From Hypericum androsaemum (taxonomy: Eukaryota; Streptophyta; Magnoliopsida; Malpighiales; Hypericaceae), in NCBI GenBank assembly GCA_963995505.1, contig OZ023192.1, positions 712,001-776,000 of the forward strand: a DNA stretch of 64,000 nucleotides, written 5' to 3'. The notes under the pieces were generated by a model. That model did not search any database and was not told the origin of the DNA. It saw only the letters and a list, made by a program, of their open reading frames with translations. The position numbers were made by a program, and so were the translations under genes. Positions 1-10,937 of this stretch are shown here, in pieces (position 1 is the first letter of the stretch; each line of letters opens with the position of its first letter).

Positions 1-366
1 CCAACCGAAACTTATCCCCATACCTCACTTGACAATTGACTTCAAACGTATTTTCGACATCCATTTGTAGCTCGATTTATTTCTTTCTAATTTTGTATTC
101 CAACTTTTATAGTCTTAATTTTTTTCTTGTTATATTTATGGACGCATACTTTTATATATTTATTGCAATTTATATGAAAACATAAATTAAATTATAGATA
201 ATATGTGGATGAGAGAGAAATTAATTATTTATTTGGTGAGCGTATTGAATGATATCACCAATAAAGGTAGTAAAATATAGGGTTTGATTGAATAGTAATT
301 TGATGAGAAATAAATTAATTATTTATTATGTGGACAGATTTGATCCACTCACCAGTGTATGTAGTC
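1..366. mobile_element. Right end of a Harbinger-like inverted-repeat element (cut by window start)
   Basis: The sequence closely matches 6390-6764 in the same orientation, including the terminal stretch that ends GTAGTC followed by TTA. It is therefore the right end of a second copy of the element described at 1071-6764, with its left part outside the window. There is no coding capacity. The class assignment (PIF/Harbinger-like, 3-bp T-A-rich target) is tentative. Confidence 0.5.
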
Positions 367-1070
367 TTACGGTATTGACTTAATTAATTGACTACATGTA
401 TTAAGCTAGTTGAAATATCTATTTAGTACTTTAAGATATGAAAATGATCACACAAGTACGAGGATTTCAGCATATACTACTATTGCCATAACTAACTAGT
501 TTCCAACTTTTTTACCACTTCATGGCTTAGTGATATGTAAAAGTTATGCGCATATTAATGTTAATTGATTAAGGAGTAAAAAATAGATTTACTTAAAAAA
601 ATTGGATTGAAACTTTACTGAATGTACAAAATATTCGTAATCGCTAAAATAAGTATTTTTAAATAGATATCGACAATAATAACATAAACTCAAATTGATA
701 TATGCATGACCTTTCATATTTTAGGGGCATAAACCGAAACATTTAGGTTGCCTGCAAAAAGTGACAGGAACTTGACCATGCCATTTATGCAAAGTTACAA
801 GGTTAGGTTAGGCGAGTCCACTGCTTACTTTTTGATTGGATGTCCCTCTTACTGATTAGATGTTTCACTGAAACTTTAGTACCACTACCACCGCCCTTCC
901 TTCTTGCCCTAGTAGTACTCAGTCCCCATCAATTCTCCCTCCATTTTACCTTTCAGTAAAAAAAAACTTGAAATTTTTAGTGCATAATAGTTACGTGATC
1001 GACAATTAAGTAATATTTATTAATCTTGGTTAATTGTGTTACTTTACATGTCATTTCACATCATCAATTA
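367..1070. other. AT-rich spacer
   Basis: No ORF, RNA gene or repeat structure was recognised in this stretch between two members of the same repeat family. Confidence 0.5.
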
Positions 1071-1439
1071 GACTATCCACAAGAGTAATCTATCCAATCC
1101 ACTCAATCCAGTTCCTAGAATAAATAATTAATTTCTCTCTCATTCATATTCAATCCAACCTAATTACATATTTTTTTACCCACAGTAGCAATCCAGTTCA
1201 CAGAATAAATAATTATTTTCTCTCTCTTCCACATATTATATACTATCATTTTATATATAAATTATAATAAATACGATAATGATTATTCCGTAATTACAAC
1301 AAAAAAAAATACAATAAAGTAATAAAATTAAGATTACGAAATGACTACAAAATTAGATAGAAATTAAGATCCTCTTCATTCATATATTATCTACTATCAT
1401 TTTTTATTTATATATAATTTATAATTTTTGGCTTGGGAA

Positions 1440-1970
1440 CAACAACTTCTTATTTAAAAGTCTAATTGAGTTGATTCAAGTTGCTTTGTGAAGGTGGGAT
1501 ATATATCTACAACTTTTTAGTTCATAACTTCTCCAAATTCGGAGTGTAATAATGTCAAAAATAGGTTTGAAGCCCATAGTCGAACGAGTTACGAGTACGA
1601 GTTTCGATTTAGGAGCTACAACTTCTTATTTCAGAGTTCGATTGAGTTGATTCAAGTTGTTTTGTGAATGTGAGATATATATCTACAACTTTTTACTTCA
1701 TGACTTCTCTAAATTTGGAGTGTAAGATTGTCAAAATTAGGGAGCTACAACTTCTTATTAATAGTCAAGCGAGTTACGAGTACGAGTTTTGATTTGGGAG
1801 CTACAACTTCTTATTCGGAGTCCGATTGAGTTGATTCAAGTTGTTTTGTGAAGGTGTGATATATATCTACAACTTTTTAGTTTATAAATTCTCCAAATTC
1901 GAAGTGTAAGAATGTCAAAGATATATTTGAAATCAATAGTTGAGCGAGTTACGAGTACGAGTTTCATTAT
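1440..1970. repeat. Tandem repeat, left arm (about 3 units of about 130 bp)
   Basis: Three diverged units start near 1445, 1615 and 1798. Each runs from 'ACAACTTCTTATT' through 'GATTCAAGTTG' and 'ATATATCTACAACTTTTTA' to 'GGAGTGTAA'. Inverted copies of the same unit lie at about 5990-6420. Confidence 0.75.
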
Positions 1971-2576
1971 TACTTTTTAGTTTAATGACTTTTTAGTTTT
2001 AATTTTCATAATTTTTTTGTTTTGCTAAAGATAAGGTCTGTTTAGATAACCACAAAAATATTATCCGAAAATATCTATTTTTAACGAATAACATTATGCC
2101 AAGTAGAACTAATTAGATTAATAAGTAAAGAAAAAAAAAGTCAAGTGGCCGCTCGCGAGCGGCGATCGGGTAAGCACCTCGATCGGCCGCTTGCCCCCCA
2201 TTTCATTACATTTGTTTTTTTATATTAAAAAATCCACCCGTGCGAGATTTTGATCTCTGCTGCAGGCGGTCTTATATATATATGTTATCTAACATCACTA
2301 ATTTTATCAATATAGTATATTGTTGGGCCCAATTTGAACAATATCAATCTCCTACCTGTTTAAATCGAATGCTATTGATCAAGTTCCATTTTCTATAAAA
2401 TAGCATGCTACGGTAGTAAGATTAATGATGTGACATAATAAATAAATAAAATTTATTAAATGATATGTAAGATAATTCAATTAACTTGATAATGAATGTC
2501 ACTTGTTTGTCGATCACGTAAAAATTATATTACCTAATTAAAAAATTTTAAAAAATACAAGATAGTGATGTTAATG

Positions 2577-3047
2577 GGACCAGATTTGGTCCTGGAACCC
2601 TGTTTTTCAGACCGTCCTCGACCCAGCCCATTGTATCATAACTGAACGACTCATTGTATCATAACTGAGCAAACTATTGTGTCATAACTGCGTGAACCAT
2701 TGTATCATAACAGAGCGAACCATTGTATCATATCTGGGCGAACTATTGTATCATAACTAAGCGAACTATTACAACATAACTAAGCGAGCCAGCGCATGTT
2801 CCAAAAAATTGGGACCGCTTTGAACGACCCATTGCATCATAACTGAGTGAAATATTGTATCATAACTAACCAACTCAGCATGTGTGCCACGAAAAAATTG
2901 GAACAACTTCGGGCGACCCATTGCATCATAACTGGGAGACCCATTGTATCATAACTGAGTGACCCATTGTATCATAACTGACCAACCCAGTGCGTGTTCC
3001 AGAATAGTCCTGGACAAAAATACATGTCCACGACCAAATCTGGCGCC
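2577..3047. repeat. Minisatellite of about 27-bp units inside a short inverted-repeat element
   Basis: From about 2625 to 2990 the motif CATTGTATCATAACTGAGC and variants recur about a dozen times, with a higher-order pattern in which groups end in 'CCAACCCAGTGCGTGTTCC'-like spacers. The array is bracketed by inverted ends: GGGACCAGATTTGGTC on the left and GACCAAATCTGGCGCC on the right. This looks like a small non-autonomous DNA element with a tandem-repeat core. I could not see a clear target duplication. Confidence 0.6.
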
Positions 3048-3051
3048 TTTA

Positions 3052-4395
3052 TTTTTTTGGTAAATAGATTAATATTATAAATCTAAAATATTTACATAGT
3101 AGTACTAATCCTAAGCAATTAGTTAATTACATTGGTAATCTTTCCTATCACGTAGAGATTCTATGTACAAAACTAAATCTTGGGGACCAATATCTGCTAT
3201 AGAATTTGACCATGTAAGCCATTCTTGAACTTGTCCAGTAATAGCATGGATGAGAAGCTCCCTGTTGCACTACTCGCCTAGAAATATCACTCGGTTTCTC
3301 ATATTCTAAAGTCCCCAAAGTATCGCTCCAAAGAGTGCAAACCAAATCTTCTTGATCATCCTATCATGCACGAGTCCCATCCAATCTTCCAAAAAATATG
3401 TGAAAGAAGAATTCTCACACCAAGATACACCAACTTTGCGAGCAAAATAATTCCAAACTGAATTGGCAAAACTGCATGTGAGAAACAAGTGATCGATGGT
3501 TTCATCCATATCACCAGAAATTGGACAAAGTGAGTCCGAAGGATCCAATCTATGCCTTCGAATGAGGACATCCCTAGTGAGCAACTTACTTTTTATTGCA
3601 ATCCACATGAAACATTCTACTTTAAACGGTATCTTACCTGTCCAAATTAGAGGTATAAGATGACTGTGCTGAACGTCTTGTAAACCAGAGTAATATTTTA
3701 TCTTTAGAGCAGAATGGAGAAGTCATCTTCTCCCAAAAATTGCCATCGTAGCATATCCGAACTTGTCCCACCTGGAATGGCATTCCTAAGCAATCGCATC
3801 AGGGCCACCTCTTCCTCTTCTTCCCATACAAGTAAAGCTCTACGCCAAGACAATATCCATTTCCATCCCAAGTGTTCCCTGTAACCGCAGTCAATAATTC
3901 TTGCCAATTTATGAGTTGACAGCTTTGTCTTTGAAATCTTTCTCTAAGAGCTCCGTCAAATAACCACACATCTGTCCAGAAATGAATTAATTCTCATGTA
4001 CCAAATTTCAACTTTAAACTAGTTAGAAAATTGCTAAAAAAATTGAGTTGGCTATAGAAACCTGACATATATCAGCCCAAATACTATTGCCATGAGCCAC
4101 TGGGTACGAGAAAGAGGTTGAAGGAGTAAAACCTTGCAATCGCGAGAGACAAGCGAGGATAGAACTGACTTTACCAATGTTAATCGTCCTCCGAGAGACA
4201 AGAGATTCTCTTTCCACTTGGCCAATCGACTATCAACTACCTCCAACATTAGTCTCCAAATTGTAATTTGTCGCATGCTGCAACCTATTGGAAGCCCTAA
4301 ATACTTTAAAGGCAGTAGCTCCAGTTTGTAATTCCAAACATTTGCAGCTTCTTGTATCCAGGCATCTTCAATGTTGACTCCTACCATTGATGTTT
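3052..4395 (-). mobile_element. 5'-truncated LINE (non-LTR) fragment, A
   Basis: On the minus strand, in several frames, there is the end of a LINE reverse transcriptase (4387-4190; 'LPLKYLGLPIG' and 'LAKWKENLLSLGGRLTLVKS'). It is followed by the linker with 'GNSIWADICQ' and a zinc-binding zf-RVT region (3608-3306; 'DETIDHLFLTCSFANSVW'). The 3' end is an A-run seen as T's at 3052-3058. The same terminal sequence closes LINE copy B at 50160-50219, so the two are one family. Stops and frameshifts make it dead. The upstream reverse transcriptase core and endonuclease are missing. Confidence 0.8.
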
Positions 4396-5593
4396 TAGAT
4401 GATGTTGTTGCTCGCCGTGTCTTGGAGATGTGATTATAGGGTGCGGTTAAACTTTTTTATATTTCCCTAAAAAAAACTTGTACTATTCTCTTCTATTTTT
4501 TATTTATCGTGATTTTTTATCAATAATTTTTGCCATAGTAGTATTTTAACAAAGCCAATAACTAAAACTTCATCCTCTGAAGAATTCTAAACTCACTTTA
4601 CATATAATATGTAAATTAAACGATCTATAAAGGAAAACGAAATCTGAAGTGGAATTTAAAATATGGTCTTTTTTTAGGACAATATAATATGGTCTGGACA
4701 GCTGAAATTACGTACTTACCTCATTCAATTTGTGTTTGAAATGTGTACAAACTCTACGTACATCGGCAAAAGCGACGTATCGACGGGGGACTTGAGTACG
4801 AGTGAGTATCCACTTACAGGGTGAAAACTAAAGAATAGGGACCGCTCGACCTTAATCGACATGGACCAGTCAACCATACTTAACTGAGAAGAAAACGGAC
4901 ATTCATATTCTTAATTTGTATTCACCCACTTCCAAATGTATGTAACGTTTTCTCCGATAACTATTTAGATTAATTACAAGAATATTGTTGTATTTTATTA
5001 AGAAGTCTCGAATTTATAATTTGTTAGAGATAAAATTTGTGTTATTCAAAATACAACAATGTTAAATACTTGCAATCGAAAAGCTTTTGGTCTCGCGACA
5101 TAAGACGTGAGATGATATGAGTGAGGTACAATATTCAAATCTAGCAAGCTGCATTTTTTATATAAAAAATTAATTTTCAAGAAAAACATGTTAAATACTT
5201 ACATAAAGAGTTTTTACACCAAAAAATATTTTATGTGAATCGAAACTAATATTTTAACACACACGTATTTAACATTACTTCACATATTATTATGGGCAGT
5301 CGAGGTTACCTATTCTTTCTATCACTATATTTTTCCACGTGAGGTCAGAAAAAATCCCTCGTGCATTTATGAATACATAGATAATCATCGATCATATTAA
5401 AATCCGGCTTTTATCTAATTTTCTGACAAATAAAAATATATTCTTTGATATCCATCGGAAAGAAATCCTGCTATTTTGTACACTTTTTCGAAAATTACCT
5501 GTGTCGTATGGTTCGTTTCACCGACTAGGGTAGGTGCAGCATAAAACATGCATATTTTATATTTGATAATACTCGCTTTCATAGAAAAGTAAC

Positions 5594-5595
<2 letters not shown>

Positions 5596-5657
<62 letters not shown>
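5596..5657. repeat. (TA)n microsatellite
   Basis: About 30 uninterrupted TA dinucleotides. Confidence 0.95.
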
Positions 5658-5660
<3 letters not shown>

Positions 5661-6801
5661 AACTTTTTGCTACAATTTTATCTACGACAAACTGCATTGG
5701 TGAGCACGAGCCGCTTGGCCAGTTGAGCAAGGATCGGAAGCATTTTTTTTCTTTTTATATTAATTTAATACTATTGACACATGGTATAATATAATTCATT
5801 GAAATAGATACTAGTGGATATTATTTGTTTGGTTATCATAATTAATATTACTTTTTGATAAAAATAAATATATAAAAATTATTATTTTTTAATTCTCTAT
5901 AAATAAAGCTCAATATTGATATATTTTGATACACAATCTTATATTCCAACTTTGGACGCTTGAAATTCGGTCGAATATTGACTTCAAACATATTTTTGAC
6001 ATTCTTACACTCCGAATTTGGAGAAGCCATAAACTAAAAAGTTATAGATATATGTCTCACCTTTGCAAAGTAACTTGAATCAATTCAATTAGACTCCGGA
6101 ATAAGAAGTTGTGGCTCCCCAACCAAAACTCGTCATCGAAGCACGCTCAATTGCAAAGCAACTTTAATTAATTCAATTAGACTCCAGAATAAGAAGTTTT
6201 GGCTCTCAAACGAAAACTCGTCCTCGTAACTCGCTCGACTATTAACTTCAAATATAATTTTGATATTTTACACTCCGAATTTGGGGAAGTCATAAACTAA
6301 AAAATTGTAGATATACATATCTCCTTCACAAAGCAACTTGAATCAACTCAATCGAACTCCGGAATAAGATGTTGTGGCTCTCCAACTGAAACTCATCCCC
6401 GTACCTCGCTTGACAATTGACTTCAAATATATTTTCGACATCTATTTGTAGCTCGATTTATTTCTTTGTAATTTTGTATTCCAACTTTTGTAGTCTTAAT
6501 TTGGTTATTTAATTTTAATTTTTTTCTTGTTATATTTATGGATGCATAATTTTATATATTTATTATAATTTATATAAAAATATAAATTAAATTATAGATA
6601 ATATGTGGACGAGAGAGAAATTAATTATTTATTTGGTGAGCAGATTGAATGAGATCAACAATAAAGATGGTAAATGATTTGGTTAAATTGAATAGTAATT
6701 TGATAGAAAAAAATAATTATTTATTGCGTGAGCGAATTGGATCCTCTCACCAGTGTGGATAGTCTAATTTGGAAATTGAATTTGTACGTCGGGATAAACA
6801 A

Positions 6802-7918
6802 GAGATAATTATTGGGAGGATCCCAGGGTATATTCAAATAGACTCTGAGGACCCTGTAGTTTCCTTACTAATTGCTGAGCCCCTGTAATTTAGCCACTAT
6901 TATATATTCAGGTCCCTGTAGCCGGAATCGTCGATTTTTCTGGCAAACTCTCCACCTGAAATGTCTAAAATGCCCCTAGGCCAACATGGACCGGAAAAGC
7001 TAAAAAAAAGCCCCAACAACTAGAAATCCCTAATTAAAACCTAGACCCGACGGTGGTGGTTGACGTGTACGTCCGCGTGGCCAGAGGCGAGATCGGCGCG
7101 GCCTCCTCCCTTGCGCCGAAGATCGGGCCCCTCGGTCTCTCCCCGAATAAGATCGGAGAGGACATCGCCAAGGAGACGGCCCGCGACTGGAAGGGCCTCC
7201 GCGTCACCATCAAGCTCACGATTCAGAACCGACAGGCCAAGGTCACGGTGGTCCCCTCGGCCCAGAAAGGGGTTGATTGTCCTTTTGCATCTTTCCATTG
7301 ATTTTTTTATTGTCCCTTTATTCATCTGATAATCTAGAACAGTGAAGGATTGGAACAACGACAAGCAAATACCCACCAAGAAGGATTGGAACAACGACAA
7401 GCAAATACCCAAATCGTGAATGATTTTCTCCTGCTACGGTTTTGACTCTCTCGTTCTTTTGAGAAGCTTCTTGGAGCCGTCGGTGGTACTCTACGGTTTC
7501 AATTTTCTCCCATGCCGTCCGTCGCCGTTTCCTCTTCGATTCGCATAATTAGAAAGACGAGGTCCAGGTTGAGCCAGATCTCGTTGGGTTGACCTCCGGC
7601 AGAGGACTCGTCGCCAATTCCAGTTCTCGATGGGTCGACCTCCGACATAGGATTCGCCGTCCGTTGTCGTTTCCAGGTTGCTTCTTTGGGTAGTTGACGA
7701 CTTTATGTGGCCCAGTTAATAAAGATCCCAACTTTATGTGGCCTAGGGGCATTTTTGACATTTCAAGTGGGATTTGCCAGAAAAATTACCAATTTCGGCT
7801 ATAGAGACCTGAATGTATAATAATAGCCAAACTATCGGGGCTCAAAAATTAATAATAAAACTACATAATCTTCACAATTTATTTGACTATATTCTAGAGT
7901 CCTCTCAATAATTATCTC
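6802..7918. mobile_element. Pack-MULE carrying a ribosomal protein L12 fragment
   Basis: The ends are inverted repeats about 185 bp long, starting GAGATAATTATTG on the left and ending CAATAATTATCTC on the right. Flanking 9-bp sequences are GATAAACAA (6793-6801) and TATAAACAA (7919-7927), 8 of 9 identical, which fits Mutator-type target duplication. No transposase is present; the interior carries a host-gene fragment (next entry). A directly repeated stretch of about 29 bp (GATTGGAACAACGACAAGC...) occurs at about 7345 and 7381. Confidence 0.85.
7044..7262 (+). pseudogene. RPL12: Captured fragment of 60S ribosomal protein L12 (uL11)
   Basis: The open frame encodes about 73 residues colinear with the N-terminal half of eukaryotic L12. 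Recognisable pieces are '[20 protein letters not shown]', '[20 protein letters not shown]' and '[20 protein letters not shown]'. The native start region (about the first five residues) and everything after about residue 78 are missing, and the frame runs out into unrelated sequence. In the family this protein forms the stalk base of the large ribosomal subunit; this piece cannot. The GC-rich fragment sits in AT-rich flanks exactly within the inverted-repeat element, so capture by the transposon is the natural reading. Coding similarity is strong, so capture is probably not ancient. Confidence 0.9.
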
Positions 7919-7927
7919 TATAAACAA

Positions 7928-10465
7928 ACATGCTCCATTTTTCCCCTAAGTTACACTCCCTGATTTACTCGCACTGATTGCTTTTGCCATTATTAGGACT
8001 GTCACGGAATCTGGTACAATTGTCACATCTTGTCAAAATGTCAAATCTTATGTCATTTCTTTCCTTTTTCTTCTCGTCGTCTCCCTAATTTTTCTCAATC
8101 ACAGCTGCGCTGCTTGTCTTTTTTCATTGCTATGACCCAATTTTGATATATATATATATATAAACAAACAAACATGGGAATTGAACGTGAAATCATAACT
8201 TTGGAGAAGTAAAATTTGTATTTTCAAGAAACAAGTAGACGAGATTTTCAGTTATTCTGATTAAGTGATTATCCGTTAAAATTTCAATTTTAATCAAAAG
8301 AATTTAACTTAATACAAATTGTATAATATTTGATGGAGGCTCTGAATTAAAAGTCAAATAAGATGTACTTGGTCTAATATTTAGCTTTAAAAAAAATTCA
8401 TATTCAAGGCCGGAAATCAATTTCATTTTTTAATAAAAATAACAATTTATTACAATGAATTAAAAAAAATGCACTTTAGTACCACGTAGTATAGTAAATT
8501 TTTATTATAATATTAGGTGGTTTAAATTGCATAAAACAAATTTAACTTTTTTTATACTTAAAGCATCCGAGCAGCTGGAAAGGCATTCGATGCGTGATGC
8601 ACCAGCATAGCTTTTTGTATCTATGCGTGGTTTATAAGGTATTTCATGGGAATTTTTTTTGGGGAAGGTTCATGGGAAAACATAAAAACAATTCTACAGA
8701 GGTTGGGCCTTAAGGGTCCCGGCTCTCCAACCAGGCCCAAGTAAAAAAGCACTGACCCAAATGAGTCCCATCTAATTGGCCGGAAGAAAAGATCCAAGGA
8801 CTGGTACTACCTAATGTCAACCGGGGATAGTTTACCCGTCGTACACCAAATATACCCGAGATCAAAGCCATCTAGCTAGCTGGCCTTACAACTTATCTCG
8901 GATGGATTTGGCAATTCGGGCGTGACTCTATTGTCGGATCGTAAGACAGGCTTAAAGTTCATAAATGACAAGATCAATAGGATTGACTGGCGAGCGGGGA
9001 ATATGATTGACTGGCAACAGTGAAATGACGCAATCCTGGCCAGATTATTTCTTGCACATTTATCTTCGTATAATCTTAAACATACTACGAGATTAACAAA
9101 TAAAGTTGCTAATTAGATCGCTAGTGTTAGAACTATTTAATGTGCATCCATTTGGGTTGTTGGTGCCATTGTACCAACCGACCGAATTCCTCTGTTTACT
9201 ATTTAATTTAATCTTCGGCCTCGAAGATTTTGAGGTAGGACATTGGGATCTCACGGTCTCACAATTTTTCATGTCGTTTTTCTTGTGGCGGGAATCAGGC
9301 CAAACCAGATGACCGATCCAACCTCTGAACGCCGGTGGCCCAACCCCACTATCGTTGTTGGTGCCCTTTTAAGGCCATTTTGATTGGATTGCGTTGTCGG
9401 GGAAGGGTCCTTGAGTGTTGGTACCATATTTCCGGTTTAAATAAACTTATTGAGTTCGAATTTACAATCTAATAACGAAAATATTGTCACTATTTAAAAT
9501 TAATCGAGTCAAAACTCATGACACCTAAACATTAATATATGTACGAGCCTCAAAATGACGCCATCCATTCAAATAAAAGTTGATACCTGAGCGTTCTGAA
9601 ATTATCTACCCAATTATTCTTACAAAAGTATATTCAAATTCCCAATCAATTGAGGAAAACGGATTTATAAATTACTTTTCCAGAATTCTACATTTTTTGG
9701 CGAATATTCCAGAATTATACATGAATAGTACATTTTGTTCCGCCACTCATTGGTGAACAATTATTCAACCATATTAAAAATTTTAATTTTGAGCCATAAA
9801 AATTATACTGCATTAAAATTTAGGCCACTACATCAACAAGTTGGGTATATCAAATACTTGGTCTACTTGTCCAATTTGTCTCATTATATAATATTTTGTA
9901 CTTGCTTAGCCTATCCTTGCTGTCCATCTTGTGGAATCGGATTATACTTCATATACTAAAATTTGTGTAATATTTTTTGTTGTAGATATTATCTAGTAGC
10001 ATCAGAATACCTAATATTTCGACTTATATATATAGTATCATTATTTAACAATTTGTACTTGCCTAGCCTATCCTTGCTGTCCATCTTGTGGAATTGGATT
10101 ATACTTCATCTACTAAAATTTGTGTCATATTTTTTGTTGTAGACATTATGTAGTAGCATCAGAATCCCTATTATTTCGACTAATACATATAGTGTCCAGA
10201 TGAAGTGTCTTATTTTAGGGCAAGAGTCAAAACTTTGAATAATCAAGGACAAAGTCGTGGTTCGGTATAGCCCTAAGATATTTTGTCCTGAGGTAGAACA
10301 TGGACTTGAAATTTTGGAACCAACCGAAAAGTCAAATCTAAAAAGGAACAACAACAATCAGCGTGGAGGTTCGTCCTTCCTTGTACAATTAGCTAGCCTG
10401 TCCATTTCCTACAAACCAAAATTCAATCACAAAGTTGGGTTGCAGCGACCTTAACAAGGAAATAT
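7928..10465. other. Intergenic AT-rich sequence with a tandem duplication
   Basis: No gene is supported. A segment of about 145 bp is duplicated in tandem at 9895-10038 and 10052-10195 (offset 157 bp). Short ORFs here show no recognisable domain or codon bias. Confidence 0.5.
9895..10195. repeat. Tandem duplication of about 145 bp
   Basis: The two units share 'CTATCCTTGCTGTCCATC' and the following sequence through 'AGTAGCATCAGAAT', differing at scattered sites. The copies are separated by about 13 bp. Confidence 0.85.
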
Positions 10466-10929
10466 AATTGTTTTCAAAAATATCCGGAGTCCAACCTAGA
10501 TTTTGGTCCGATTTTTGGGTCAATTAGTTCAACCGGTCGGACCAAACTTTTTTATTAAAAAAATATTTTTAAAACTTGTATATGTTTAGAATATATGTTT
10601 AGTCGTATATGTAATCACACTCACACTTCCAAAAATCATCAAATACATGCACAAGTAGAATCAAATACATGTGCCGGGGAAGGTTTTTTTAATTCTAGGG
10701 TTGGAAGTTGGAACGAAAATAGAAAAACACGGTAAGTTGAGGCTCGGTTGCTTACTTTTTTGGGCAAACCAAACCACCCGGAATTTTTTGGGTCACTTTT
10801 CTGGTCCAACTATCTGGTCTGACCAGAAAATGGCCGGTTCGTTATGTTGACGTCCAGACCTATATATTTGAATCGGAAAATTTTCCGATCCGCAGTTCGA
10901 CCGGTCACACCGCATCTTTGAAAACAATT
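10466..10929. mobile_element. hAT-type MITE (464 bp)
   Basis: Terminal inverted repeats AATTGTTTTCAAA and TTTGAAAACAATT are flanked by a perfect 8-bp duplication GGAAATAT (10458-10465 and 10930-10937), which is diagnostic for hAT elements. The subterminal regions are rich in CCGG/CCGGTC motifs ('CAACCGGTCGGACC'), shared with the element at 48427-49036. It is non-coding. Confidence 0.85.
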
Positions 10930-10937
10930 GGAAATAT

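Larger units (their letters stand above)
1071..6764. mobile_element. 5.7 kb inverted-repeat element with subterminal tandem repeats
   Basis: The left end begins GACTATCCACA and the right end is its reverse complement (GTGGATAGTC). The inverted similarity continues for roughly 900 bp on each side, covering about 1071-1990 and 5940-6764. Each arm contains about three copies of a 120-130 bp unit recognisable by 'CTACAACTTCTTATT'. The flanks are TTA on the left and TAA on the right, so the target duplication is imperfect or ambiguous. The interior is non-coding apart from a LINE fragment (3052-4395), a minisatellite-bearing element (2577-3047) and a TA microsatellite. Another possibility is two independent elements in opposite orientation; the matching arm ends favour a single one. 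Confidence 0.55.

Noticed and set aside
2625..2990. CRISPR-like array
   Set aside because: The units are directly tandem with variable, non-unique spacing and the sequence is plant nuclear; it is a minisatellite.
7041..7412. Minus-strand ORF of 123 codons over the L12 fragment
   Set aside because: It is the complement of the L12-like frame; only the plus strand shows protein family similarity.
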